Below are positions 1 to 11,063 of a DNA stretch of 64,000 bases, piece by piece. The translations under genes were made by a program, and so were the position numbers. The notes beneath the pieces were generated by a model. The model ran no database searches and was not told the DNA's origin. It saw only the letters and a list, made by a program, of their open reading frames with translations. This DNA is from Apoda limacodes (Eukaryota; Arthropoda; Insecta; Lepidoptera; Limacodidae). Position 1 is the stretch's first letter. The number at the start of each line of letters is the position of its first letter. The stretch is taken from NCBI GenBank assembly GCA_946406115.1, contig OX291544.1, positions 868,001 to 932,000 on the forward strand, read 5' to 3'.

Positions 1-2760
1 CATTAGGGGTATTCACGCTAATCTTAACGCAGTTCACCACCATTTAGAAACTGCGCAGCCGACCATTCGTATTCTAACAGAGACGCAGATATCCTGCACG
101 GCCGACACATCATACCTTCACTATCCCGGCTACAAACTCGAGCACAATTTTGTGGGTCGTGCCGATGTATGTATGTACGTCCGGAAGGATATCTGCTGTC
201 GCCGCCTTCATAGCCTTGAAGACAGGAGCCTGTCGATATTGTGGGTGCGCGTAGATTACGGCGGCTACACTCATATCTATGCGTGCCTATACAGGTCTCA
301 TAGCGGTGACACGGCCGTAACTCGACTCTTCACTGACCTAAGTTTGACGACTGACAAAGTTCTAGAGCAATATCTCACAGCAGAACTAGTTTTTTTGGGA
401 CTTTAACGCCCATCGTGAGTGGCTCAATTCTCGAACTAATAACTATGCAGGGATATCTGCTCATGAATTTGCTCTGACCTATGGATTCCCTCAGCTAGTA
501 CATTCTCCAACGAAAATACCAGATATAGAGGACCATACGAGCTCCTTGCTGGACCTACTGCTCGTCATCTGGACGTCCGGACGAATATTTCGTCTGAGTG
601 GATGCGCCTCTTGGCTCGTCGGACCATTGTCTCGTTCGGACTAAAATGTCACGCACACAACCTGATCCATCTGAGCCAACTGATTGGCATCGTGTATGGC
701 ACTATAAGTTGGGATGGATTGCGAGAATTTTATGCATCGTACCCGAGGAGGCAGCACTGCTTTAGCACAGAAGGTCCTGACGTGTGCGCAGTCGCAGTCC
801 CTGAGACAATCCTCGCTGGTGTGGGATGTTTTATTCCTAGCCTGCGAGTAGCTGCCGGCGTCAACAAACGACCGTGGTTTAATTGCTCTTGGAGAGAAGC
901 TAAAATTTTGAAGCAAACTGCGCATGAGGCTTGGACCATGGCTCGTAATAATAAGGATCTGAATATTTATGAGTTAAAACGCATATTAAATGCTGCCTCG
1001 AGGTTCAGCGAGAAAGCAACTGCCAGAGCTAAATTTCAATCTGGGAGTTGTGCTTTCTGGTCGCTTGCTAAAGCTGCCGAGGGGAACTTCTGCCAGTCGT
1101 CGTTACCACCACTGCAAAAGACCGATGGTGACTTGGCCCATAGTGCAGAAAAGAAAACCGATCTAATTGGGCAGTCTCTTTGCCTGCAACTCGATATGAA
1201 CGACGATGGCGCTGCACCACCTTGGTGGTGCAATAAGAATATGCCGGAAATCTCCATAACACAGCGGCAAGTCCGGCGGGCGTTGCTTTCTCTAGACATT
1301 GATAAGTCGATTGGGCCAGACGGTATACCAGCAGTGCTCCTCAAACAGTTTACTGTGCAGGACGCACTAGGCATGCTAGGCAATTTCCATCTTCATGGAA
1401 GACTGTGAATCACCTTGGTGTGCAACCAAGGGTGTGTTCAAAAAGGGCGATAGATCAGATCCATCGAAATACACATCTATCGTTATAACCTCTCTCCTCT
1501 CCAAGGTGATGGAGCGTGTGATCAACAGACAGCTTCTAAGATACCTAGAAAAACACAACCGTCAGCAACTGTCAATATGGCTTTCGCCACGGTCGCTGCT
1601 TCTAGTGTATCTCAAACACCGATGGACACTAGCCATTGGGAGTCAGTGGGAGGCATTGGCATGTAGCCTGGACAGACCGAAGGCGTTCGATCGGATCTGG
1701 TACCGGGGTCTTCTATCGAAGTTGCCATCTTACGGAGTGCCCGAGGGTTTGTGCAAATGGGTGGCTAGCTTTTTGTCCGGCAGACGTATACAAGCCGTAG
1801 TTGACGGTAGATGCTTTGATAGCATGGACATTAATGCTGGTGTCCCGCAAGGCTCTGTGCTGTCTCCTACGCTGTTTCTACTGCATATCAATGACATGTT
1901 GGACATTAACAACATTCATTGCTATGCAGATGACAGTACTGGAGATCGGGACGGGTCGTGCAAGCATCCGTCGTTCCGTTGTAGAGGAAAAACGTGAAGA
2001 ACTTGTGTCTCAAATCTAGATCACTCTGTCCAAGGTCTCTGACTGGGGACGGGAAAACTTGCTCCGATTCAGCCCTACAAAGACACAAGTCTGCGCGTTC
2101 ACCGCTATAAAAACTCTATTAACTGTGGTCCACAATTTCAGAACACTCCCTTCTCCATCTCCAAGAGTATTGGGATCCTTGTTGTTGACATCACCAGCGA
2201 TGTTCAGTTCCGAGATAATCTGCAAGACAAGGTGAAGCTGGCGTCCAAAAAACTTGGTGTACTCAACAAAGCGAAGCAGTACTTCACGTTGGGGCAAAGG
2301 TTGCTGCTTTACAAGTCGCAAGCCCGGCCCCATGGAGTACTGCTGCCATCTCTGGGCGGGTGCACACGGATACCAGCTTGTCCTTTTTGACTAGGTTCAA
2401 CGACGGGCTGTGAGAATTGTCGACAATTCCAACTCACTAGCCGTATCAAGTCCTAAGTCTGAGGAGAGACTTTGCCTCCCTGTGTGTGTTCTACCGCTTG
2501 TACAATGGGTTGTGTTCTGAGGATTTGTTTGAAATGATGCCCACGGCTACTTTCTATCATCGCACCGCTCGCCATCGGCAGGGAATTCATTCTCACCTTT
2601 AGAACCCAAATGGTCGCGTACAGTGCGGTTTCAGAGAAACTTCCTCTCGCGAACGCTTGGATTGTGGAATGAGCTCCCTGCCAAGGTTTCCCCAAGGACT
2701 ACAGTATAAAGTTCTTCAAGAAAAAATTTATTAGATTTCTAAAGGGTCGGCGACGCGTGA
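1..2760 (+). pseudogene. Family A ORF2 relic: endonuclease plus reverse transcriptase
   Basis: The decayed ORF2 would encode the nicking endonuclease and the polymerase that copies element RNA at the nick. The APE-type endonuclease starts at IRGIHAN (about 4) and reads to LTETQ and YPGY. A two-base deletion near 397 breaks the GDFNAH motif, and the SDHC motif near 620 is in another frame. The linker and RT N-terminus lie at 602-1408 with KSIGPDGIPA. The palm lies at 1395-1997 with AFDRIW, AGVPQGSVLSP and an intact YADD at 1923-1934. The thumb and C-terminus (RRAVRIVDN, LWNELPAK) continue in broken frames to about 2700. Several frameshifts, a deletion near 1370 and in-frame stops make it non-functional. 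Confidence 0.9.
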
Positions 2761-2859
2761 GTGACCCCTGGTGTTGAAAACGTCCATAGGCTACGGTGAC
2801 CGCTTACCATGAGGCGGATTGTAAGCTGGTTGGCCACCTTAGTGGTATTAAAAAAAAAA
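1..2859 (+). mobile_element. Non-LTR retrotransposon, family A copy 1 (start cut by window edge)
   Basis: This is the longest copy of the commonest LINE family in the window. It begins inside the endonuclease domain, runs through reverse transcriptase and a 3' UTR, and ends in an A-run at 2850-2859. The UTR has the moth-type stretch around GGCTACGGTGACCGCTTACC just before the A-run. Other family A pieces lie near 7.6, 7.9, 9.8, 12.7, 16.6, 21.1, 27.0, 34.0 and 43.7 kb. Layout and motifs place it in the Jockey/CR1 group of non-LTR elements; I cannot fix the clade. Upstream sequence present in the 27-28 kb copy shows that about 0.6 kb of 5' region is missing here. Confidence 0.9.
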
Positions 2860-2896
2860 CGGGTTGCACTCCGGGAGTGCCGGCAGAAGTGAAAAC
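2860..2896 (+). repeat. 37-bp sequence following a family A tail (copy 1)
   Basis: Directly after the A-run comes CGGGTTGCACTCCGGGAGTG followed by a CCGGCAGAAG-type end. The same 37 bp, with two substitutions, follows another family A-like tail at 16663. It contains the short palindrome CACTCCGGGAGTG. It may be part of an older repeat into which the tails were placed, or a flanking module of the element. Confidence 0.6.
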
Positions 2897-3329
2897 ATAC
2901 TCGCTATTTACTTCCCATCACTTTTTATCCATATTTATTTATTAAAAATAATAACTTTTGTTTATTTACTTTTTTGACGTTGTATATTTGACAGCTCAAT
3001 CTGTCATAGAATTAAAATCCCATATCCAACCTCCCGGTACTACTCATAATCGCCATATACTAAAAATAAAAACTAACCTAATGTAAATATGGGTCACGTG
3101 TTCTAACGCGAGTGACGTCTTACGAATTTTCGATCAGGACACGTGACCTGACGCGAGTTAACAGTTTTTACCCATCACAAAAAAAATGCACAGCGCCGCT
3201 AAAGAATTTTTCACTTCAAAAATTACTACGAGACTGCACCCTTTCCACGAGACTCCATCCTTACTACGAGACTGCAACCTTACTACGTGTTAAAGGATAA
3301 AAACAAAAGTAAAATCTATCTATTAACGA
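2897..3329. other. AT-rich spacer
   Basis: No coding pattern is seen. A short motif TACTACGAGACTGCA recurs three times, slightly varied, near 3223-3285. Two CACGTG hexamers lie in similar contexts at about 3093 and 3140. No further structure is recognised. Confidence 0.4.
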
Positions 3330-3720
3330 TGTTAAGTATCAAGAGTAAGTTTTCCAAGTCTCAAAGGGCGCGGGCGCAGGTCGCTCTGACGCAGTCGGCG
3401 ACGGTTCTATATCGTATCGTGTGATCTGTGATCGCGCGCTAGTCGCCAGAGACAGAGACTGTCCCCTGACCCTAGCTGGTCTGTCGCGCAGTTTTTGTGC
3501 CCGCCAGGCGGTCTCCGACTCATTTAAATTAATTAGCGAGTGATCTCTGCAGCGGCTAGCGCAGGAATGTGCCGATAGCATCGCTCCCGGCCGCTACCCC
3601 GGTCATTAATCAAATTATTAAACGTCATTATTTACCGGTCGGGTCCCGGGGCGCGCCGCCGGCCTACCGACTAACTCACCGCTATCAATTTCTCACGTGA
3701 GGATGTCCTACGATAAAGAT
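3330..3720. other. GC-rich island without recognised gene
   Basis: This is a sharp rise in G+C and CpG content against AT-rich flanks. It contains runs such as GGGGCGCGCCGCCGG near 3640-3655. Short open frames here have CpG-driven, low-complexity composition and no domain that I recognise. It could be an orphan promoter or first-exon region or the 5' end of an unknown element. No TATA box, initiator or splice pattern decides between these. Confidence 0.35.
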
Positions 3721-3784
3721 GTAATTTACTTCCGAATTCACTAAAGGAGGCGAAGTGGCTTACAAAATTATTTGTTTTATTATT

Positions 3785-3845
3785 GTAATACGAGCTTGTT
3801 AAATTTAATACGGGCTTGTTAAATGTAATACGGGCTTGTTTAATG
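3785..3845. repeat. 20-bp tandem repeat, 3 units
   Basis: Three consecutive units of TAATACGGGCTTGTTAAATG differ by one or two bases. It is a simple minisatellite in an AT-rich spacer. Confidence 0.8.
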
Positions 3846-4009
3846 GGACAAAATACTTAAGTGCCTTAAAATAGAAATGAAATTTTATAAAGACTTTTAC
3901 AAAATTGCAGATATCAAGTTTGTAGCTGATCCACTCCAATATTAATTATATTATCTATAAATTCGAAAGTGAGTTTGTTTATTTGTTTCGTTTGTTTGTC
4001 TTCCCTGCG

Positions 4010-4036
4010 GACACACACACACACACCCACACACAA
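4010..4036. repeat. (CA)n microsatellite
   Basis: An interrupted run of CA dinucleotides. Confidence 0.85.
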
Positions 4037-4265
4037 TTGCCACCGATTCAGATGATTCCTTCTCGGTAAAAAGTTCCCGCAGGAATAACTATAACCGAAT
4101 TCCCACAGATGTAGTAGATGTGTACACAGATATAGCGAACTTCCTAGTCCTTCGGAATCCCACGATGATGCGTTCGGAACCGCTAACAAAAGCTAGTATA
4201 CAGTATATGAATTTCTCACGCGGGACAAGAAATGGATCCTTTATGGTTATAATATGATAACATGG

Positions 4266-4400
4266 CAAAAATATCGTAATATACCTTGTTATACAAAAAT
4301 ATCGTAATATACCTTGTTATACAAAATATCGTAATATACCTTGTTATAGAAAAATATCGTAATATACCTTGTTATACAAAAATATCGTAAGTTATACAAC
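4266..4400. repeat. 28-bp AT-rich tandem repeat, about 4.5 units
   Basis: Each unit holds AAATATCGTAATATACC followed by TTGTTATA. Four units are nearly identical and the last is shortened. No open frame runs through it. Confidence 0.85.
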
Positions 4401-4939
4401 ATGTTAGGGAAATGGTGTATAGGTACAGCCGAAAGTGGTAAATAATAGTTGGGTTGTAAATGTACGAAAAAATGTTCTGAAGCTGTATAGTTTCATATTA
4501 GGTTGTGTACAGCAATATGTGTACAGCAATATGACAATATATATTATAGCTCAGTATTTGACGGGACTAAGAATGGAAGATTTTTACAATTAGTAGAAAA
4601 GCCACAGCCGACCGAAAGTGATCGTCTCCGATCTGTTTTTTTCAAATGTGACTCAGAATTAAGTTCACTAACAAAAAAACTTATCTGACCCTTACTTATT
4701 AAACCTTACTAAGTCACAACAAACGTGTTCGGAAAAATTATATTTGTAACAGTAGTTACAAGTAATAACAATTTTCCTTGAACAATTTTACTTACAAAAG
4801 TTGTTACAAGTACTATTGTCAAATAGCAATGTCCAATCGCACTTTGGATCGCCCGAATCTTCTGTCCCCGTTGTGCTAAAGTCTTATTCAACACATACAG
4901 AGGTTATGCAGTCATTTGTTTATCAGGCTGTAAGGATTT
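4401..4939. other. Spacer, nothing recognised
   Basis: AT-rich sequence with only short open frames. It may include eroded upstream parts of the reverse-transcriptase-like relic that follows, but I cannot align it. Confidence 0.3.
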
Positions 4940-5340
4940 TATAGGCAGCAAGGATGTATGCAGTTGGGATATTACCTTCAATTCAAAGTTGCAAAAACCC
5001 TTTAAATAACATAAAAGATTGGCTAGAAACATTGGTTGGTCCTAAATATGGATACTACCCAGAACCTACCAAAAGCTACATTATGTTAAAGAAAAATCAA
5101 TTGATGAAGCGAAGAGAATTTTCGGAAACCTACGACTAAAAATTGAACTCTCACATCGATTTTTAGGAGTTGTCATTGGAAACCAGAATGGAGAACCGAA
5201 TGTATAAAAGAAAAAGGTAATGAATAGAAAAATTGCATTAAACTTATATCAAAATCAAGTAAACAACATCCACAACTTGTACTTACAGCCTTTACAAAAG
5301 GAAGTTGGTCCTGCGTTCCAGTTACCTATTTCATTAATTT
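4940..5340 (+). pseudogene. Reverse-transcriptase palm-like relic of unresolved class
   Basis: The reading MYAVGILPSIQSCKNPLNNI, then GPKYGYYPEPTKSY, then RFLGVVIGNQNG after a frameshift, then LVLTAFTKGSW resembles a retroelement family. In that family a GDPLAM-MYA motif precedes the FADD box and a GPxYGYxPxPxKS motif follows it. The FADD box appears to be deleted between PLNNI and the DW that follows. At least two frameshifts and several stops interrupt it. It does not resemble the A-F LINE families of this window. Recognition rests on remembered family pattern, so the class is uncertain. Confidence 0.45.
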
Positions 5341-6080
5341 TCTAGGAATAACATTGTGTTCATAAGAGAATCAGAGCGAACGTAAATAATCCAATTTTTT
5401 ATTGTCATAGTTGTAATTGTAGTAATTACTAGACTGCGGGGACTAGAGTGGGGGTGGGTACCACCGCTACTACTTCTGACTGTGCTAATCCCGTATCGCA
5501 GCGTCGCCAGGCAGCACACTTGACGTGCTCGGTATCCGTCTGAACGGCCACTGCGACCGTGTCTCACCGCGCGCCTTGCCGCGGGTCGAGTCAGCACACC
5601 TCTTGCGTGTGCTATCGACGGGAGCTGTCCTGCTCTCCATTTGGGCGACTCTATGGCGCTCCCCTACTACGTCCTCCGTGCCACCGCCTGAAAAGCAGGA
5701 ACTGCAATCGGGAGGCCTTCAGCCCACCGAATCTGCCCATAGGTCCTTGACTGAGTTCGCCGCTGCGTTAGGCTAACCCGCGCACTAGTCCGCTAAACTT
5801 CGGAGCTGGTGTCTGCAGCCGGGACGGTGACTGCGACGCAGTATCTTTACGTCGCGAAGTGTTTAGGCGATTACTAATCCTTAATTTGTAGGTTATTACA
5901 ATTGACAAGAATTCAAGTTTTCTGTCATTAATAGACCCGTGACCCTGAAGTCTCTTGTTTTCTATATCTGATCTCTTACACACTACTGTTTTGTTTACTT
6001 ATACTAATTCTCTTACACGACCACTGTGTCTGCTGACACGTGGAACTATTATAGAACTACTTAAAAGGAACGTAATACAA
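5341..6080. other. GC-rich island (5.42-5.85 kb) and AT-rich flanks
   Basis: A second CpG-rich block of about 430 bp contains open frames of 60-85 codons on both strands. No domain is recognisable, and being open in several frames is expected from the composition. The sequence turns AT-rich after about 5870. It may be an orphan regulatory region or the end of an unidentified element. Confidence 0.35.
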
Positions 6081-6600
6081 ACCTATTCTAATCACTACTT
6101 ACTTATACTAAGTAATTCTTACTTATTCTAAGTACTTCTTACTTATACTAAGTACTTCTTATTTATACTAAGTACTTCTTACTTATACTAAGTACTTCTT
6201 ACTTATGCTAAGTACTTCTTATTTATGCTAAGTACTTCTTACTTATACTAAGTACTTCTTATTTATACTAAGTACTTCTTACTTATACTAAGTACTTCTT
6301 ACTTATGCTAAGTACTTCTTATTTATGCTAAGTACTTCTTACTTATACTAAGTAATTCTTACTTATACTAAGTAATTCTTACTTATACTAAGTACTTCTT
6401 ACTTATACTAAGTACTTCTTACTTATACTAAGTACTTCTTATTTATACTAAGTACTTCTTACTTATACTAAGTACTTCTTACTTATGCTAAGTACTTCTT
6501 ATTTATGCTAAGTACTTCTTACTTATACTAAGTACTTCTTACTTATACCAAGTACTTCTTATTTATACTAAGTACTTCTTATATATATTGAGTACTTCTT
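6081..6600. repeat. 20-bp satellite with 100-bp higher-order repeats (about 26 units)
   Basis: The unit is ACTTATACTAAGTACTTCTT. Variants at two positions (ACTT or ATTT, TACTA or TGCTA) follow an ordered pattern. A five-unit block recurs at 6141-6240, 6241-6340 and 6421-6520, which gives a 100-bp higher-order repeat. The edge units are the most diverged. This pattern points to repeated unequal exchange or slippage of blocks rather than single units. Confidence 0.95.
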
Positions 6601-6704
6601 GACACACTAATGTCTCTCCTATACCTGCGTCTATCGCTACGATTGTGATAATTTATGGTCACAAATACGAGTAGGTGTGGGAAGGAGTAAACGTAATATG
6701 TATA

Positions 6705-7011
6705 ATCGCACACACGTCGCATTATGTATAATCGTACACACGTCGCATTATGTTTAAACCTACACACGTCGTATTATGTATAATCGTATACACGTCGCAT
6801 TATGTATAATCGTACACACGTCGCATTATGTATAATCGTATACACGTCGCATTATGTATAATCGTACACACGTCGCATTATGCATAATCGTATACACGTC
6901 GCATTATGTATAATCGTATACACGTTGCATTATGTATAATCGTACACACGTCGCATTATGTATAATCGTATACACGTCGTATTGTGTATAATCGTATACA
7001 CGTCGTAATAT
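6705..7011. repeat. 26-bp tandem array, copy 1
   Basis: About 12 units of a 26-bp sequence with core CGCATTATGTATAATCGTAC and ACACGT. It includes one diverged unit (TGTTTAAACC). The whole 307-bp block is repeated 551 bp downstream with two base differences. Confidence 0.95.
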
Positions 7012-7255
7012 TATTAAACTAGCTAATACTGCGCTTATTAAGTTCAGAGTTCAAAAAAAATAAAATTTCGTGTAAAAATAGGAATATTCCTCTAATAACT
7101 GAGGCGAACCAGAATCTTATTTTTTGATCCTTTAGAACTGCTACCAATATTACAATGGGGCTAGCGAACCCGGTTTTGAAAAAAAACTATTTTTCTTATA
7201 CAGAATATACTTTTTCACATTGATCTTTTTTTTTTTTACACCACTAACACCACCT
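7012..7255. other. Spacer between the duplicated arrays
   Basis: AT-rich single-copy sequence of 244 bp with a T-run near 7228. No coding or RNA signal is seen. Confidence 0.6.
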
Positions 7256-7562
7256 ATCGCACACACGTCGCATTATGTATAATCGTACACACGTCGCATT
7301 ATGTTTAAACCTACACACGTCGTATTATGTATAATCGTATACACGTCGCATTATGTATAATCATACACACGTCGCATTATGTATAATCGTATACACGTCG
7401 CATTATGTATAATTGTACACACGTCGCATTATGCATAATCGTATACACGTCGCATTATGTATAATCGTATACACGTTGCATTATGTATAATCGTACACAC
7501 GTCGCATTATGTATAATCGTATACACGTCGTATTGTGTATAATCGTATACACGTCGTAATAT
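7256..7562. repeat. 26-bp tandem array, copy 2
   Basis: It is identical to the first array except for two changes, ATCGTAC to ATCATAC and ATCGTAC to ATTGTAC. Both fall at a CpG. Unit order and the odd diverged unit are preserved, so the block was duplicated whole and recently. Confidence 0.95.
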
Positions 7563-7604
7563 CCCTTGGATCTACTTTTAGATATTTGAGTTGTAAATTC
7601 TTTC

Positions 7605-7715
7605 TTGAAGAAGGTTTGCAGGGAGCACATTCCTCAACCCAACCGTTTGCGGGAGGAAGTTTATCTGAAACCTTACTGCAAGTGAACGCTGGCAGCGGGC
7701 TATAATTAAATTCAG
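7605..7715 (-). mobile_element. Family A fragment (ORF2 C-terminus)
   Basis: Reverse complement of the family A region around LWNELPAK (about 2630-2700 in copy 1): GCAGGGAGCACATTCCTCAA, GGGAGGAAG and CTGAAACC. It is more diverged than the neighbouring larger copy and ends abruptly on both sides. Confidence 0.7.
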
Positions 7716-7865
7716 CACAACATAGTTATTCGGCACAAAACACATAACAATCTAAAGACTAAAATGACTAATTATTCTAGTTTAGGTGTGCATGAGTCCT
7801 TAAATTGCACTGAGAATCATCTCTGAATGTCAGCAATTTAGACAAAACCAGATATCTGAGTTTTT

Positions 7866-9172
7866 TTCTATCAATAAGGTGGCAAACAAGCTAGTGGTCC
7901 ACATGATGGTAAGCGGTAACCGCAGCCTATGGACGCTTGCTACACTTGGGGCATCACTCTATATTCATAAATCTAATAACTTCTTTTATGAAGATCCCCA
8001 TACAGTCTTCATTCAACAACCTAAGCGTTCGCGAGAAGAAGCTTCTCTGAAACCGCACTGTACGTGGGCCATCTAGGTTCTAAGGTGCGAGAATGAATTC
8101 CCTGCCGATGGCGAGCGGTGCGATGTTAGAAAGAAGCCGTGGGCCTTATTTTGAACAATTCCTCATAAGGAGGCAAATTCGCTTCTCAGACTTAAGGATT
8201 ACACACGGCTTGTGAATTTGGAATCGACTACAAACCCCACATCGTTAAACAGAGTCAAAAGAGCCAAGCTGGTTTTCGGATGGGCCCACCCAGAGATTGC
8301 AGCAGTACTGGTGATCAATAAAGAGTTATCTATCTATCTATCTCCATATGGGATGCCTATAACTATAACCTTTGTCCCGACGTGAAGTACTGTTTCGCTC
8401 TGTTGAGTACACCAAGTTTTTTGGACGCCAGCTTCACCTTGTCTTGCAAATGGTCGCTGGAGATGTCAACACCATTAAACTCCAGTACTGTCATCTGCAT
8501 AGCAATGAATGTTGTTGATAGCCAACATGTCATTGATATGCAGGAGAAATAGCGTAGAAGACGGCACAGAGACTTGTGGGAAAAGCTAGCCATCAATTTG
8601 CAAAAACCCTGTGGCATTCCGTAAGATGGCCACTTCGAAAGAAGGCCCCGGTGCCAGATCGAACACCTTCGCTATGTCCAGGCTACAAACCAATGCCTCC
8701 CTAAGGTCATTAGAAGAGCGACCGTGGCGAAAGCCATATTGACAGTCGCTGACCAGATCGTGTTTTTCTAGGTATCTTAGAAGCTGCCTGTTGATCACAC
8801 GCTCCATTACCTTGGAGATGGAATGGAATGGAGCATGGAGCAGAATGGTCAGCCGTTTAATCCGGTCTATCCGCCGAACCAGCACGCCGCGTCTACGCCG
8901 AGCAATGACAGCAACAAGCACCGTCGGTCCCCCGCTGTCCGCGCAGCGAATCCTCAAAGAGAGCTCTGGCAACCTTACTCACCGCCAGGAACACAACACT
9001 ACTCAATGTTAGTGTTATTGTGGCCGCGGTTTTCTGTAAGGTGGAGGTACTTCCCCAGTTCGGGCCACTCATTCGAGCAAGTACTCGCTATGCCCCGCTT
9101 TATTTGTTCGGGCAGCTTATTCGAGCGAATACTTGCAGTGCCCTACCTCTCTTAAAACTTGGTACACTTTCC
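7866..9172 (-). mobile_element. Family A copy, internally deleted (5' region joined to RT)
   Basis: Read on the minus strand it starts with the family A 5' region (GTGTTGTGTTCCTGGCGG type), jumps straight to the RT finger at SKVMERVINRQLL, and ends with the 3' UTR and an A-run at about 7866-7872. The endonuclease and RT N-terminus are missing. The deletion happens to leave a 128-codon frame open across the joint (8586-8972). Two more deletions remove sequence after FRHGRSSND and after YADDSTV, where the next residues are GVDISSD. A (TATC)n run lies at 8324-8343. Confidence 0.85.
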
Positions 9173-9668
9173 TATCCGCCACCAAAAAGAAAAAGATTAG
9201 AGTCGTCCAAAATAAATCGCTAAGAATAATAACGGGCGCTCCGCGTTACGTCCGCAACGACACAATTGCTAGGGACACAAAGGCACAGCTGATAGGTGAG
9301 TTTATCGCCAGACTGGCCGCCCGGTTGTTTGACACGGCGGACAACGGTACACATTCCCACCTGAGGGGCATTGCACCTTTGCATGCCCGTCCACCGGAAG
9401 GCCGGCCACTTGCCAGGGAGCTAATCCCGCCTAAAAACTAGCCTGCCTTAAATGCTAGCTAGTTTTTACGTTCAAAATTAACTTTTGTCTATTTTTACTC
9501 TCCATTTTCTTCTTCAATTTTTCACTTTTTATTTTATTTTATCTCAGCTTTTATTTTACTAGTTTGAAATTTTTGTTTTGTTCTTGTTTTGTAACTCCCA
9601 TTTTGCCACCTTTTTAAGTGGCCACTTTGTTTATAGGGACCTGATAAATAGACCCTCTTCAAAAAAAA
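9173..9668 (+). mobile_element. Jockey-like LINE 3' end (fragment D1)
   Basis: The 5'-truncated end of a Jockey-clade ORF2: VQNKSLRIITGAPRYVRND, then a C-terminal tail reading SHLRGIAPLHARPP and ending at a stop at 9439-9441. A T-rich 3' UTR and a short A-run follow. This is the region after the RT thumb that is conserved in Jockey elements. It abuts the 5' end of the minus-strand family A copy head to head. Confidence 0.8.
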
Positions 9669-9765
9669 TCACCGAGGGTGCGTCCACCCTCGAGACTCGC
9701 CCGGGTCATGGGGTAAAACGTTCAGTCCTTACCCCGACACCAGTACCTCTTTTGCCCATCAGGGG

Positions 9766-10165
9766 TATACCGTCAGGCCCACTTAGCGTATGAACGTCTA
9801 GAGAAAGCAATGCCCGCTGGACCGGCCGGAACGGTGTTATGGAGATTTTCGGCATGGTCTTTCCGCACCACGGTATAGTAGGTGGTACAGCGTCTTTGTC
9901 ATTTGTGTTCGAGTTTGAGGCAAAGAGATTGCTCTGTAGATCGACTTTCTCCTTAGCACTATGGGCCAAGTCACTATCGGTCTTTCGCAGTGGTGGTAAC
10001 GACGAATAAAGAAAGTTTCCTTTGGCAGCTTTAGTCGCTTGGACTATATACCGAAAGTATAACTCCAGAGGAATAGCTCGCAGTCGCCCACCTTTTTTGC
10101 CGGTGAATAGGAATTTAGTTTTAGCAGTTGCTTTTTACTGAACCTCGAGGCAGCATTTAATTTGA
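9766..10165 (-). mobile_element. Family A fragment (RT N-terminal region)
   Basis: The minus strand reads CGKTMPKISI, ALLSLDVHTLSGPDGIP and, upstream, HSAKEKVDLQSN. This matches family A about 1000-1330 of copy 1. Both ends are truncated, with frameshifts near the linker. Confidence 0.8.
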
Positions 10166-11063
10166 CGGTCTGACCGTCTGTCTGTCCAACTATTAAAAGT
10201 AGTCTTCATTTAAGGTATTTTTCTTAATTTTTATTTCTTCTTAATAATATATTTTTCATTCTTCGTTTTTCTTCATTTATTTAAATTTCTTCTTAAATTA
10301 ATTAATTATCTTCTTAGTAAAATAATAATAAAATTTATTTATTCTTCTTGATTTCATTTAAACTCTTCTTGAATTACATTTTCTTAACTTTAATAATGCG
10401 ATTTCTTCATTCTTATTTTATAACGTTTAAAATCTTCTTAAAATTTATGTTCTACTGGTATAGTATTCTTATGATATATTTAAATTCTTCTTAAAATATG
10501 ATAATATAAAATCTTCTTTATTCTTTGGTTTCTTAACATTTAAATTTTCTTAAATGTAATAATAAACAAAAATCTTGCTTCTAATAACTAAATCTTCTAA
10601 AATAACTAAGTTATAATATTTATAACACATTTGCTCGTAAAGGGTCTCTTATTTCACTAATTTCAATATCGTATTGTATCTCATTATGTACTTGTGCGTT
10701 ATTGTAATGTAAAACGCACGGATTTCTTTTTAATTAGGTAAAACGCACGGTTTATCAAGATGCTCCGTCTAAAACGAACGGTACTTGTTAAAATCTTAGC
10801 AAAGAGTTTTTATGTCCGAAAAGTGGTCAACATTTTATGAATAAAATTAACTTTGGGAGATAAAATAAAATAAATAAACAAATTAATTGTCTTAAACATT
10901 TATCTGTAATAAAACACAAAAATATTAATTTACTTTATTAGTAATGCTGGCTGTTTCTGTGCCTTTGCCTTTAAAAACTGCTGCTGCGCGCGTCGCTAAG
11001 TTGTGAACAAGTAATATTTATACAGCGCGATTTTTCTTTTTGCTGTATTGTTTTTATTTGAAA
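10166..11063. other. AT-rich, TTCTTAA-rich spacer upstream of the Crypton relic
   Basis: Low-complexity sequence in which TTCTTAA and close variants recur dozens of times up to about 10620. From 10710 a short motif AAAACGCACGG recurs two or three times (about 10712, 10741, 10772). The last part may be the 5' flank of the recombinase gene, but no promoter element is convincing. Confidence 0.5.

Noticed and set aside
6081..7562. CRISPR-like arrays (regular repeats at 20-26 bp)
   Set aside because: Units are directly adjacent with no unique spacers, the genome is eukaryotic, and no cas-like gene exists.
6705..7562. A tiny LTR element (307-bp direct repeats around 244 bp)
   Set aside because: The repeats are minisatellite arrays, lack TG...CA ends and a primer-binding site, and the interior is non-coding.
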